The translations under genes were made by a program, and so were the position numbers. From CAZTTH01 sp964615975 (GTDB lineage Bacteria; Verrucomicrobiota; Lentisphaeria; JABSQK01; JAJFLO01): DNA of 64,000 nucleotides. Position 1 is the first letter of the stretch; the number at the start of each line of letters is the position of its first letter. The stretch covers positions 45,550 through 109,549 of the forward strand of contig CAZTTH010000006.1 in the NCBI GenBank assembly GCA_964615975.1, given 5' to 3'. Below the pieces are notes generated by a model. That model was not told the origin of the DNA. It worked only from the letters and a program-made list of their open reading frames with translations, and made no database searches. Positions 8,909 through 18,180 of the stretch are shown one piece after another.

Positions 8909-10318
8909 CTATTGCGCGATCAGATTTTTGGCCAGTTGTTTTGCCTGATATATACAATCGGGAATGCCGACACCACGATAGGAACTGCCGGTAAGGTATA
9001 GACCGGGAATTTTTTTTACCTGTTTCTCGATGATGTTCATCGTGTATTGATGACCGACATCATAAATGGGATTTCCTTGTGGCCAGCGAAAAATGTGCTG
9101 AATGATTGGTCTTGCGGTAATTCCCATGATTTCATTGATCTCATTGGTGACGATTGCAGTGATCTCGGCATCGCTGGCATCAGCCCAATCTGTCATACCA
9201 TCGCCGCCAATAAATATGCGCAATAGCCTCCCATTGTGTGGCGCCCGACCGGGGAATTTATTTGAGAGCCATGACCCTCCAATTATCCGTCGTCTTTCTT
9301 GTCGCGGAACCAGAAATCCACCGCTGGCCAGTTGTGAGGATTTGGTAAATTCATCGGGCGTGAATCCCAGACAAACCAATGTTGAACTGACATGACGAAG
9401 GGAACCGAGCATTCCACTCAGAATCGGGTCAAAGGCACCGATTAATTTATCGGCAACATACGCGGGAGTCGTCATGATCAGAGTATCAAATGTCCCAATG
9501 ACTCCTCTGGGAACCGCGATGATTTCATAGCCATCCTGTGCGCTGCGATTGATGCGAATCACCCGCTGATCGAGCCATATCTGCCCTTTAATTTTTGCTG
9601 CCAAAGCCTTTATTATGCCCTGCATTCCATCCTTGTGACTAACAAATAGCGCTGGTTTGTGCTGGCCATTTTCGATTCCTTCTTCTGCTTTAGTTTCCCT
9701 GGAAACGGCTTTTATTAAACTTCCCCACACCGCTTCATGATCGAGCAGCCAGGGATAGTAGCTCTGCATACTCATTCGCTCTGGATCACCAGCATATACT
9801 CCTGCCAACAAGGGAGAAAAGATTGTTTCCATGGCTTCATTACCGAAATGCCGGGAAAAAAAATCGGCCAATGATTCGTCATGATCACTGGTTCGAGGTT
9901 TGCAAAAGCGTTCCATCACATAACGGAATTTTCCTGATGGAGAAAGTAAGGAAGTCGTCATCACCGACCTCAAGTTCCGGGAAATACCCAAATGAAACGC
10001 GGTTGGATATGGTATCAATCTGGCATTTCGCACGATGTGAAAACTTCGCGCCGCCGGATTGATGGGGACGATTTGTTCGCCCATTCCTAATTCTTGGGTT
10101 AATTCATACGCCCACGGCTTTCGCGTGATAAAGGAATCCGGCCCTCCTTCCATGGTAAAGTCGGAGTTCACGAGGGTGAAGATTTTTCCTCCGAGACGGG
10201 GAGCTGACTCGATAAGTGTGCATTCAACTTCGCGCCCGGATTCGCGGGCAAATTTCTCCAAATAATACATGGCGACCAAACCACTGACACCTCCACCAAC
10301 TATGGCTATTTTTTTCAT
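8909..10318 (-). CDS. hemY: Protoporphyrinogen oxidase (HemY/HemG type)
   Basis: The 469-residue FAD enzyme begins with the dinucleotide-binding motif VGGGVSGLVAMYYLE and carries family features such as GGKIFTL, the GGPDSF segment, and the C-terminal LYLTGSSYRGVGIPDCI motif that closes the FAD site in PPO enzymes. It oxidises protoporphyrinogen IX (or coproporphyrinogen III) in late haem synthesis, using oxygen or another acceptor. It is the last gene of a minus-strand operon of three FAD oxidoreductases, 12 bases after the previous stop. No other haem genes lie in the window, so whether it works in the protoporphyrin or coproporphyrin branch cannot be told. Confidence 0.93.
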   Translation of the reverse strand: MKKIAIVGGGVSGLVAMYYLEKFARESGREVECTLIESAPRLGGKIFTLVNSDFTMEGGPDSFITRKPWAYELTQELGMGEQIVPINPAARSFHIVRNARLIPYPTAFHLGISRNLRSVMTTSLLSPSGKFRYVMERFCKPRTSDHDESLADFFSRHFGNEAMETIFSPLLAGVYAGDPERMSMQSYYPWLLDHEAVWGSLIKAVSRETKAEEGIENGQHKPALFVSHKDGMQGIIKALAAKIKGQIWLDQRVIRINRSAQDGYEIIAVPRGVIGTFDTLIMTTPAYVADKLIGAFDPILSGMLGSLRHVSSTLVCLGFTPDEFTKSSQLASGGFLVPRQERRRIIGGSWLSNKFPGRAPHNGRLLRIFIGGDGMTDWADASDAEITAIVTNEINEIMGITARPIIQHIFRWPQGNPIYDVGHQYTMNIIEKQVKKIPGLYLTGSSYRGVGIPDCIYQAKQLAKNLIAQ

Positions 10319-10330
10319 TTTTAACCTGAA

Positions 10331-11560
10331 TTAAGTAATGTCCCGGATTAATGCACACACATTAACGGCGGAGGAAATTGCGCCTTCGTGCAATCCATCG
10401 CCCAGGTAAGCGCCAGCATGATACGTGTGATTTTGGCCATTGGTATCGATGACTTCATGGCGGTAGCGTATTGCCTCCACAGAGTATAATGGGGTGGAAT
10501 GATTTTGCACATGTATAATCTTGGCGGAGTCCAATCGATGATTGAGATTGTAGGCAAGATGGTAGTGAAGATGGTTTGGAGGATGGATATCGCATAACCG
10601 GTTCAGATAGGCATTGTAACCGAATTCTCCCGGCTGTTCTCCCTCGAAAAGATCAAATTCACCGAAATACCCTCCATAACGTCGGTACATGGATTCATCG
10701 GTATGAATGATGGTTTGAATCTCATTGCCCTGCCACGCGCCAAAACGGCGTCGTTCTTCATCGGTGGGATCCGCAAGCATTTTCAGGATTTGATCGGGGG
10801 TGCAGGCGAATACCAGTTTGTCGAAGGTAAAGATTTCTCCCGATGAGAGGCTGAGATATACCCCGTTTTTATCCCGGTGAATATGGTTGATGGAAGCATT
10901 ACAGAAAATCCGCCCTTTGAACTGGGAGACAATTTTATCGACATAGGTGTAAACGCCGCCATTGATTCTGAACCATCGGACCCTGGCACTGGAGTGTTTT
11001 AATACTGGGATCGCGATCTCCAAGGGAAAATTATTTATCGCCTCGTATGAAATGGAATAGGCATACATCAGGATCATTTTCATCCACTTACCATAGACAC
11101 TGTCGGTAAAATAATAGGATACTGGTTGATGGTGAAATTTAGCTGAAGTGAAATCCATTTGTCGGAAGCGGAGATATTCAGGCAGCAGGCGGAATAACCG
11201 GATAAAAAAACGTATCCGGTTCCACAATGGCTCGCGCGTTATAATCAGCGAGGTCAATGATTGAAAAGCGCGGCCATTGGCGAGAAAAAGATTGCTTACT
11301 GGATTGATCCCTGCAACCTTCACTTTCAATTCTCTTAAAAGCTTCACAAAATTGACAAAATATTCCGTTTGAAATTCAACCACCCCATTATCTAAAATCA
11401 GATGTTTGTCCAGTTTGATATTTGTGACGTTTTTATTCAGGGTGCGAATATTGCCGCCAAGTATGGGTTGTTTTTCGAATAGCGTAACTTCGTGCTGCTT
11501 ATTCAAATAATAAGCCGTTGCCATGCCTGCAGCGCCTCCGCCAACAATCGCTATTTTCAT
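10331..11560 (-). CDS. FAD-dependent amine-oxidase-family protein
   Basis: The 409-residue protein starts with IAIVGGGAAGMATAYYL and the ILGGNIRT motif (residues about 35-42), placing it among flavin amine oxidase/PPO-like proteins such as the COG2907 group. The C-terminal FAD-closing element is HAGAYLGDGLHEGAISSA at about 385-402. The substrate is unknown. In other bacteria COG2907 proteins often sit near DUF1365 and cyclopropane-fatty-acid synthase genes, but those are absent here. Its ATG overlaps the TGA of the upstream CrtI-like gene by 4 bases and hemY follows, so the three are one transcription unit. Confidence 0.85.
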   Translation of the reverse strand: MKIAIVGGGAAGMATAYYLNKQHEVTLFEKQPILGGNIRTLNKNVTNIKLDKHLILDNGVVEFQTEYFVNFVKLLRELKVKVAGINPVSNLFLANGRAFQSLTSLIITREPLWNRIRFFIRLFRLLPEYLRFRQMDFTSAKFHHQPVSYYFTDSVYGKWMKMILMYAYSISYEAINNFPLEIAIPVLKHSSARVRWFRINGGVYTYVDKIVSQFKGRIFCNASINHIHRDKNGVYLSLSSGEIFTFDKLVFACTPDQILKMLADPTDEERRRFGAWQGNEIQTIIHTDESMYRRYGGYFGEFDLFEGEQPGEFGYNAYLNRLCDIHPPNHLHYHLAYNLNHRLDSAKIIHVQNHSTPLYSVEAIRYRHEVIDTNGQNHTYHAGAYLGDGLHEGAISSAVNVCALIRDIT

Positions 11561-13125
11561 AATACAGAATCACCTGATAAATATTCATAGAGCCGGCATC
11601 CGGTGGTGAGCGCGCCACTGAATCCCGGAAAGCCTGATGATGCGTTGCAAAAATAAAAATTAGAGAATGAGGTTTCATGAGTCAGACGGTTAAAGCTCAG
11701 ATTGCGCGGTGTCAGGTTAGATCCATATGAATTCCCGCAAGGACTGCGGCAAAACCATTCGTTTGTCGTCGGACTCCCAGTCATGGTAAAGACCAGATGT
11801 TTTCTAAGATTCGGGATATAGTACCGCTCCATTACCGCGATCATGGCATTAAAAACCTCATTTTTCTTTTCCTGATATTTCCATGGATCAGCAATTTTCA
11901 ATTCAAGAAAACGATGATAATCAGCGACGGTAATAAATTCAAGAATTTGCTGACCTTCAGGACAATCGCTCCGATTGTCGGTGAGCAAACCTGGTGCCGT
12001 GACCGCGAAACTGGGGTGGCGATAATCGCCTTTCAGATACATGTCATCGAAGCTCAGATTTATATCGGGCAGTTCGGAATGGAACAAGTTCCAGCGGCCA
12101 AAGCCATGGCGTTGCAGATCGATCCCTTCGACCACACAATAAGCCATAAAATTTGAAGGGGAATAATCGTAGTTAAGGTGATTGCGGACGGCGGGTGAAA
12201 ATCGCTCTAAGCCGATCATTTCAGCAGCGCGGCGCGGGTCCATATTGCAGATGATCTCAGCGGCTGAATATTCCATAATATCTGATGTGGGTATGGTTGT
12301 GCGCGGATAACCGATGTCATTACCCGCGTTGGGTGTCGCCTCGGTTATCACACTTTTTATGACCCGGTCAGCACAGTGAAAGCCGATGACATGCCGGTTA
12401 TAAATGACTTCACCGCCATGCTCGACGATGATTTTTACCAATGAATCGATGACATGTTCAAAATGTTTTTCCGGATAATAGGCTCCCCGACAATACCCGG
12501 TAAAGAGCGAGACCCAGGCGAGAAATGATAAATCCCGGGGTGGAAGCATGAAATCAGGCCATTGCAATGCCAGCAATGTTTGCGCAGGCAAAGGAAGTTG
12601 GCAATGATCAAAGAGATTTTGTAATGTTGCCTTGCGATAAGCCCAAAGATGTCTTAATTGATGCAGTCGCGGGATAAGAGTTGAAAACGACAAGGTTTTG
12701 GGCAAGTTTTCCAGGTCACCAGCGGTATGATTGAGAATGGTAAAGAATTCCCTGATACTTTTAGTCGCACCCGGTATCAACGTGAGTAACCGATCGATGA
12801 GCAATTGTTGATCATAAGGAATATTCAATACATACTCGGGAGTGCGCATATGATCATATCCCAATGGGTCGAGTTCATTGAATCTGACCGCATCGCCAAG
12901 ATCAAGTTTGGTGAGAATGCGATGAATGCTTTGTCCTTTGCCACAATTCCATACGTAATGAAGTTGCGCATTGAACTTATAGTTGCCCTCCTTGAAAGTA
13001 TGGGCATATCCGCCCGGAGAATAATGGGCTTCGAGAAGCACAACTTTTTTACCAGCTTTGGCCATCAATGAACCAAAGGATAGTGCCGCCAGACCACTGC
13101 CTATAATCAAGTAATCAGTTTTCAT
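11557..13125 (-). CDS. CrtI/RetSat-like FAD oxidoreductase
   Basis: The 522-residue protein has an N-terminal FAD motif (LIIGSGLAALSFGSLMAKAGKKV) followed by LEAHYSPGGYAHTF, and a C-terminal SGFPGFSGALTTGCRLYEYL segment. This pattern is that of phytoene desaturase, carotenoid isomerase and all-trans-retinol 13,14-reductase relatives. It probably moves hydride onto or off an isoprenoid or similar lipid. No phytoene synthase or other carotenoid gene is in the window, so the substrate is open. It is the first gene of the three-flavoenzyme operon, and a structured 392-base gap separates it from the divergent histidine kinase. Confidence 0.85.
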   Translation of the reverse strand: MKTDYLIIGSGLAALSFGSLMAKAGKKVVLLEAHYSPGGYAHTFKEGNYKFNAQLHYVWNCGKGQSIHRILTKLDLGDAVRFNELDPLGYDHMRTPEYVLNIPYDQQLLIDRLLTLIPGATKSIREFFTILNHTAGDLENLPKTLSFSTLIPRLHQLRHLWAYRKATLQNLFDHCQLPLPAQTLLALQWPDFMLPPRDLSFLAWVSLFTGYCRGAYYPEKHFEHVIDSLVKIIVEHGGEVIYNRHVIGFHCADRVIKSVITEATPNAGNDIGYPRTTIPTSDIMEYSAAEIICNMDPRRAAEMIGLERFSPAVRNHLNYDYSPSNFMAYCVVEGIDLQRHGFGRWNLFHSELPDINLSFDDMYLKGDYRHPSFAVTAPGLLTDNRSDCPEGQQILEFITVADYHRFLELKIADPWKYQEKKNEVFNAMIAVMERYYIPNLRKHLVFTMTGSPTTNEWFCRSPCGNSYGSNLTPRNLSFNRLTHETSFSNFYFCNASSGFPGFSGALTTGCRLYEYLSGDSVL

Positions 13126-13517
13126 GGTGTGAAAGATTCATGAATGAGGTTGCGGATTAATGCCTTCGCACGCTAATACACAAAGAATAACCATCTATAA
13201 TTTTCTTGTTATTATTTATTTTGACTATATTAATATCACCATTAGATGGTGTGAAAAGTTAAAAAGTGTCTAAAGACCATTGGCAATCTGGATGGTCTTA
13301 AATTCACTTCCTGATCATGCCGGTATCGTTATCCCCAGTGATGATCATCCCTCCCATAATTTGCAGGCAATGGGTTACAATTAAATCAAATATGACTATC
13401 ATAACACCGTGATGCCCATGGACGGAACAAGACGGCACAGCCATGGGCTTGAGTTCACGGGGGGGGCGATTAATCTGATGTTATCGCTACAGGTTCAAGT
13501 TATTGGTTAATATTCCT
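13126..13517. other. Divergent intergenic region with three inverted repeats and a G tract
   Basis: This 392-base gap separates the minus-strand flavoenzyme operon from the plus-strand histidine kinase. It holds three clean inverted repeats: CACCAT-TAG-ATGGTG at 13237-13251, AAGACCAT...ATGGTCTT at 13273-13299, and GCCCATGG...CCATGGGC at 13414-13448. A run of eight G lies at 13459-13466, about 50 bases before the kinase ATG. The CCAT/ATGG half-sites recur in all three, which suggests repeated sites for one regulator. No convincing -35/-10 pair was picked out by eye and no ORF fits. Confidence 0.5.
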
Positions 13518-15656
13518 ATGATAATCCCGCCAGACACATCTGATGAAATCGAACGCATCGCTGAGTTGCGCCGGTATGATCTTCTCGATACTCCTTCTGA
13601 GACTGAGTTTGATGATATTACGAAATTGGCCGCCTATATATGTCAAACACCAATAGCCATTATTACCTTGGTCGATTCCGATCGCCAATGGTTTAAGAGC
13701 AAGATCGGATTGGATGCAGAACAAACTTCGCGGAGTGTTTCCTTTTGCGGCCATGCCATTCATCAGCGGGAAGTTTTCGAAATAACCAATGCGATCGAGG
13801 ACGAGCGTTTTCATGACAACCCACTGGTTATTGGTGATCCGAATATTCGTTTTTATGCCGGCGCGCCATTGGTGACCTTCGATGATCACGCCCTGGGTAC
13901 GCTTTGTGTGATCGACAATGCCCCCAGGCATTTGACCGAGGATCAGCGGGATGCCTTGACACGTCTCAGTCGTCAGGTAATCCGCCAGTGCGAATTGAGA
14001 TTGGCAAGCCGGCAGCTTAAGGAGCATTCGGAGGCTCGGTTTCGCAACCTTTTTGAATTCGCTCCAGACGCTTTATTGATGACTGATATCAATGGCAGAA
14101 TCGCCATGGTCAACCAGCAAACTGAAACCATATTCGGATGGAGGCGCGGCGAACTCATTGGTCTCTCAATAAATCAGCTTGTGCTTAACTATCAGCACAT
14201 TGTCCAGTGGGAATCCCGCCTGAAGGATTTTTCGCATGGAAACTTTCATATCCCCAATGAACGAAATCAGGGCTTGATGGCGTTAAATAAGAACGGTATC
14301 CAATTTCCTGTCGACATCAGCTGGGGGCCCATAGAAATGAATGCTTCCACGATGGTTCTTGTGGCGGTGCGTGATATCTCGGCGACTAAAAAGAATGAAT
14401 CCCTATTGCAGCGTCAGCGTCAATTAGCTCAACTGCGTGCGGACATTGGCGCGATTTTCATGAACCAGAAAAACCTGAATGCTCTTATTCAGGAATGTGC
14501 TGAAACTGTCGTACAGCATCTCAATGCGGCATCCGCGCATATCTGGTTGATTGATGAAAGAGAAGGCAAACTGATGTTATCAACCAATGTTGGAATCAGC
14601 TTATCTGCCCACAATACCTTCGAACAGGTACCGGCTGACATGCTCCAAAAATGGGGTGAGATGTTATCAAGCCAAAAAACACAACTTACAAATGATCTCA
14701 TCAATGATTTAATTCAAGGTGACCGGGACTGGATAAGGAATCAATACTTGCTGGGATTTGCCGGATTTCCGCTGTTGGTCGGTGACCATTTGCTTGGCGG
14801 GATGACCATTTATGCGCGCCACCCTTTTTCCAACGAAATTCTCGTCGATCTTAATACCGTTGCGGCGTCAATTTCCAGCAATGTGGCGCGTCTTATTGCT
14901 GAAGAGAAGCTTCGAGTTCTCAATGTCAACCTTGAACAGAAAATCGTACTTCGCACTCAGGAAATCAAGCAGGCTAACGTGGAACTTAGCGAGTTTGCCC
15001 ATGTGGTTTCACATGATCTGAAAGCTCCGTTGCGCGGAATCGCGTCGCTGGCGGGCTGGCTGGCTACCGATTACGCGGATAAATTTGATGAAGATGGCCG
15101 CAAACTCATAACTCTAATCACTGCCCGGGTGAATCGTCTGGATAATTTGATCAATGGCATACTGGCGTATTCACGAGCAGGTCGAAGTCGTGAAGACCGA
15201 CTAGAGGTTGACCTGGATCTAATCGCTCGCAATGTGGTCGAACTGCTAGCGCCGCCGCCGCATATAAGATTCATTTTTGACGCGAAATTACCTACCGTGT
15301 TATTCGAGCCCACCAAGGCACAGCAGGTATTTCAAAACCTGTTCAGTAATGCCATTAAATTCATGGATAAACCTGAGGGTATCATCCGCATTCGATGCGA
15401 TGCTGAGGATAATCATTGGCATATTTGCATAACTGACAATGGTCCGGGGATTGAAGCCAAATATTTTGAACGTATTTTTCAATTATTTCAGACCCTTATT
15501 CCCAGGGATCAAGTGGAAAGTACCGGAGTGGGATTGGCATTGGTAAAAAAAATAATTGAACAGGTGGGCGGCCGCATCTGGGTCGAATCCATACCGGGGG
15601 AAGGCGCCGCTTTCCATTTTGTCCTACCGCAAATTATTTCGCATTATCAAATTTAA
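13518..15656 (+). CDS. Cytoplasmic sensor histidine kinase, GAF-PAS-GAF-HisKA-HATPase
   Basis: I chose the ATG at 13518 over a TTG at 13503. The 712-residue protein has no membrane segment. In order it shows a GAF domain (about 15-155; the ELRRYDLLDTPSE opening is typical of this class), a PAS domain (about 165-285), a second GAF (about 295-450), HisKA with phospho-acceptor His499 in SHDLKAP, and HATPase_c with NAIKF, DNGPG and GVGLAL boxes. It has the phytochrome-like kinase core that usually works with short Rcp1-type receivers, and such a gene follows 17 bases later. The signal is unknown. The last of the three signalling genes probably belongs to the same operon. Confidence 0.93.
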   Translation: MIIPPDTSDEIERIAELRRYDLLDTPSETEFDDITKLAAYICQTPIAIITLVDSDRQWFKSKIGLDAEQTSRSVSFCGHAIHQREVFEITNAIEDERFHDNPLVIGDPNIRFYAGAPLVTFDDHALGTLCVIDNAPRHLTEDQRDALTRLSRQVIRQCELRLASRQLKEHSEARFRNLFEFAPDALLMTDINGRIAMVNQQTETIFGWRRGELIGLSINQLVLNYQHIVQWESRLKDFSHGNFHIPNERNQGLMALNKNGIQFPVDISWGPIEMNASTMVLVAVRDISATKKNESLLQRQRQLAQLRADIGAIFMNQKNLNALIQECAETVVQHLNAASAHIWLIDEREGKLMLSTNVGISLSAHNTFEQVPADMLQKWGEMLSSQKTQLTNDLINDLIQGDRDWIRNQYLLGFAGFPLLVGDHLLGGMTIYARHPFSNEILVDLNTVAASISSNVARLIAEEKLRVLNVNLEQKIVLRTQEIKQANVELSEFAHVVSHDLKAPLRGIASLAGWLATDYADKFDEDGRKLITLITARVNRLDNLINGILAYSRAGRSREDRLEVDLDLIARNVVELLAPPPHIRFIFDAKLPTVLFEPTKAQQVFQNLFSNAIKFMDKPEGIIRIRCDAEDNHWHICITDNGPGIEAKYFERIFQLFQTLIPRDQVESTGVGLALVKKIIEQVGGRIWVESIPGEGAAFHFVLPQIISHYQI

Positions 15657-15673
15657 TTTTACTGGTAGATGAC

Positions 15674-16087
15674 ATGAACGCTGCTCAATCCATATTATTG
15701 GTTGAAGATGATCAGGTCGATGCCATGACGGTGAAACGGGCGTTAAAACAACTGGCAACCCAAAATCCTCTTTATCATGTGACTGATGGCGAAATAGCGC
15801 TTGAGTTTCTCCGTGATCCCGCCAATAAACGACCAGGTCTTATTCTGCTCGATCTCAATATGCCGCGCATGAATGGTATTGAATTCCTTACTCATATTAA
15901 AGCCGACTCGATTCTCAAGATAATTCCGGTAGTTGTTCTCACTACCTCCCGTGAAGATGCCGACCGGTTTAACAGCTTTGAACGCTTTGTGGCGGGTTAT
16001 ATGATCAAACCGGTGAATTACGATCAATTTGTCGAAATCATGCGAATTATTACGGATTATTGGATTACCAGTGAACCAACAACGTAA
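15674..16087 (+). CDS. Single-domain response regulator (Rcp1-like)
   Basis: The 137-residue protein is a bare receiver domain. It has the acidic pair in VEDDQVD, phospho-acceptor Asp60 in LILLDLNMPRMNG, the Thr in VVLTTSRE, and Lys in MIKPVN. The long helix-4 region (EDADRFNSFERFVAGYMIKP) is typical of Rcp1-type regulators paired with phytochrome-like kinases. There is no output domain, so it must act through protein contacts or as a phosphate shuttle. It lies between the GAF/PAS kinase and the receiver-PAS protein and is probably phosphorylated by the former. Confidence 0.93.
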   Translation: MNAAQSILLVEDDQVDAMTVKRALKQLATQNPLYHVTDGEIALEFLRDPANKRPGLILLDLNMPRMNGIEFLTHIKADSILKIIPVVVLTTSREDADRFNSFERFVAGYMIKPVNYDQFVEIMRIITDYWITSEPTT

Positions 16088-16110
16088 CCATTATTAAGGA
16101 AGACACGATA

Positions 16111-17133
16111 ATGAAAAATAATATTTCCATACTGCTTATTGAAGATGACGTAGTTGATCAGATGGCATTGATTGAAATGATTAAAAAACAAGATTTGCCT
16201 TATGCATTGGATTATGCCAAGTCTGTTGAAGAAGCCCGGCTCAAGCTCACATCCGGCACCTACGATGTCATTATAAGTGATTATAAACTAGCCGATGGAA
16301 CGGCGTTCGATTTTTTTGATCTATTGCTTGACAAGCTAGTCATTTTCACTACGGGCAGCGGCGATGAGGAAACCGCGGCACGGGCGCTGTCATTGGGAGT
16401 GCGCGATTACCTGATCAAGGATCCAGAGCGTAATTATCTCAAATTGCTATCCCACCGGGTGGATATCGCATTGCGGCAATGGAACTCCGAGTTGCAATTA
16501 AGAGAGAGTGAACAGCGTTATCGCGATCTGGTCGAAAATACGACTGATTTTATCATCATACTTGATCTCGATGGCAAGATAATTTATGCGAATAACGCCT
16601 GGCTGAAGTCACTGGGGTTCAGTCATGAAGAAATGATTGGCAAAAGTATACTTAAATTTATTCAACCGGATCATCGTCAGTATTGGGTGATTATGATCCG
16701 GCAAGTGATAAATGGACAACAGATGAACGAGATCGAAGTCGGGTTGCGTGCCAAGGATGGGCACATCATTCATGCCGAGGGCAATGCCAACAGCCGCATA
16801 AATCACTCAGAACCCAAATGCATCCGCATTATTTTAAGGGATCTAACCTCACGGGTTAAACATGAGTCGGAACGCGACAAACTTCTTAATGATTTACAAC
16901 AGGCGCAGAATACAGTGAAGTCAATGAGTAAATTGATGCCGATCTGTTCATGGTGCAGGAAAGTACGTGACGATAAGGGTTATTGGGAAAGTGTCGAACA
17001 TTTCTTTTCCAAACGCGAGGGCTTCGAGTGGACCCATGGTATTTGTCCGGATTGTGAAAAATCGGTACGCGATGAAATTACCAGGCATACTGCTTCGGAA
17101 TACAATCTCCCGGCGATCCCTGCGGATGATTAA
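16111..17133 (+). CDS. Receiver-PAS protein with C-terminal four-cysteine motif
   Basis: The 340-residue protein has a receiver domain (Asp57 in VIISDYKLADG), a PAS domain (about 130-250) and a short C-terminal module with CSWC (Cys279, Cys282) and HGICPDC (Cys312, Cys315). This Cys pair plus HGICPxC module is seen at the end of many PAS signalling proteins and may bind zinc or another metal, or sense redox. No kinase or DNA-binding domain is present. An AAGGAAGA just upstream of the ATG is a good ribosome site. It is the last gene of the three-gene signalling unit. Confidence 0.88.
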   Translation: MKNNISILLIEDDVVDQMALIEMIKKQDLPYALDYAKSVEEARLKLTSGTYDVIISDYKLADGTAFDFFDLLLDKLVIFTTGSGDEETAARALSLGVRDYLIKDPERNYLKLLSHRVDIALRQWNSELQLRESEQRYRDLVENTTDFIIILDLDGKIIYANNAWLKSLGFSHEEMIGKSILKFIQPDHRQYWVIMIRQVINGQQMNEIEVGLRAKDGHIIHAEGNANSRINHSEPKCIRIILRDLTSRVKHESERDKLLNDLQQAQNTVKSMSKLMPICSWCRKVRDDKGYWESVEHFFSKREGFEWTHGICPDCEKSVRDEITRHTASEYNLPAIPADD

Positions 17134-17217
17134 CCCGTGAAGGATTTGAAAAAATTCGACACTTAGTGTTCCGCGCTTGAGCTTATTAAAACAGTGTTTT
17201 AAGGATAACAACCCACC

Positions 17218-18138
17218 ATGGATTATTTCCTTGAAATTGCCGGTCAAATGGGTATTTATGTGTTATTGGCCATGTCCCTGAATGTGATCTGCGGGTTGAC
17301 GGGATTGCTGCAGTTGGGACATGCTGGTTTTTTTGCGGTCGGAGCTTATGTCTCAGGGTTGATTACGATCTATCATTTCACCCCGCATTTGGGCTATTTG
17401 AATTATGCCGCTGGCGCGATCGGGGCGATAGTTGCCGCCAGTATATGCGCATTGCTTATTGGCATCCCCTGTTTACGTTTGCGTGGGGACTACCTGGCGA
17501 TCGCGACCTTGGGATTTGGGGAAATCGTCCGCATCGTCCTCAACAATCTGATTTTTCCCGGGTGTGAGCTTTCTTATGACGAGCCCTTTGGTGGCGCCAC
17601 GGGCATAGAACTGCCGCTGGAAGCTGATTTCGCGCATTGGTGGTTTATCTGGCTGCATGTATTGATTCTCTATGGTCTTTTTCTTAATATCAAAAATTCC
17701 GCAGTCGGGAGGGCGTTTATGGCAATTCGCGAGGATGAAATTGCGGCCCGCACCATGGGTATCAATGTTCCATTTTATAAAATTCTCTCCTTTGTCATCT
17801 GCGCGGCAGGAGCGGGATTGGCAGGGAGTTTATTCGCCTACAATCAAATCAGTTTATCCCCCAATGATTTTACGCTGTTGCGTACCATAGAAATTTTGCT
17901 GATGGTTGTCCTGGGTGGTTTGGGATCGTTTACCGGGTCAGTGACGGCAGCGATACTGCTGGTCGCGATCCCTGAATTCCTGCGTTTCGCGCCACGGATT
18001 GGGGGGATCGCCCTGGCTGAACACCGCCAATTGATATTTGCCGCATTACTCATTTTGCTGATTCGCTTTGTTCCCAATGGATTGTTTGGAACCAGGGAAT
18101 TAGGCGACCTGTTTCGGCGTACCGCATCCAGTCAATAA
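17218..18138 (+). CDS. livM: Branched-chain amino-acid ABC transporter permease LivM
   Basis: The 306-residue protein has about eight to nine hydrophobic segments and the LivM landmarks: CGLTGLLQLGHAGFFAVGAYVSG near the start, LRLRGDYLAIATLGFGEIVRIVLNN, the EAA-like loop EDEIAARTMGINV, and VLGGLGSFTGSV. With LivH it forms the channel of the high-affinity branched-chain amino-acid (or urea/amide) importer. livG follows 42 bases later. livH lies 10.7 kb away on the other strand, and no livF or binding-protein gene is in the window. Confidence 0.95.
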   Translation: MDYFLEIAGQMGIYVLLAMSLNVICGLTGLLQLGHAGFFAVGAYVSGLITIYHFTPHLGYLNYAAGAIGAIVAASICALLIGIPCLRLRGDYLAIATLGFGEIVRIVLNNLIFPGCELSYDEPFGGATGIELPLEADFAHWWFIWLHVLILYGLFLNIKNSAVGRAFMAIREDEIAARTMGINVPFYKILSFVICAAGAGLAGSLFAYNQISLSPNDFTLLRTIEILLMVVLGGLGSFTGSVTAAILLVAIPEFLRFAPRIGGIALAEHRQLIFAALLILLIRFVPNGLFGTRELGDLFRRTASSQ

Positions 18139-18180
18139 ATCAGAACAGTTATCCCATCGATTGATTTTGCCACCGACATT

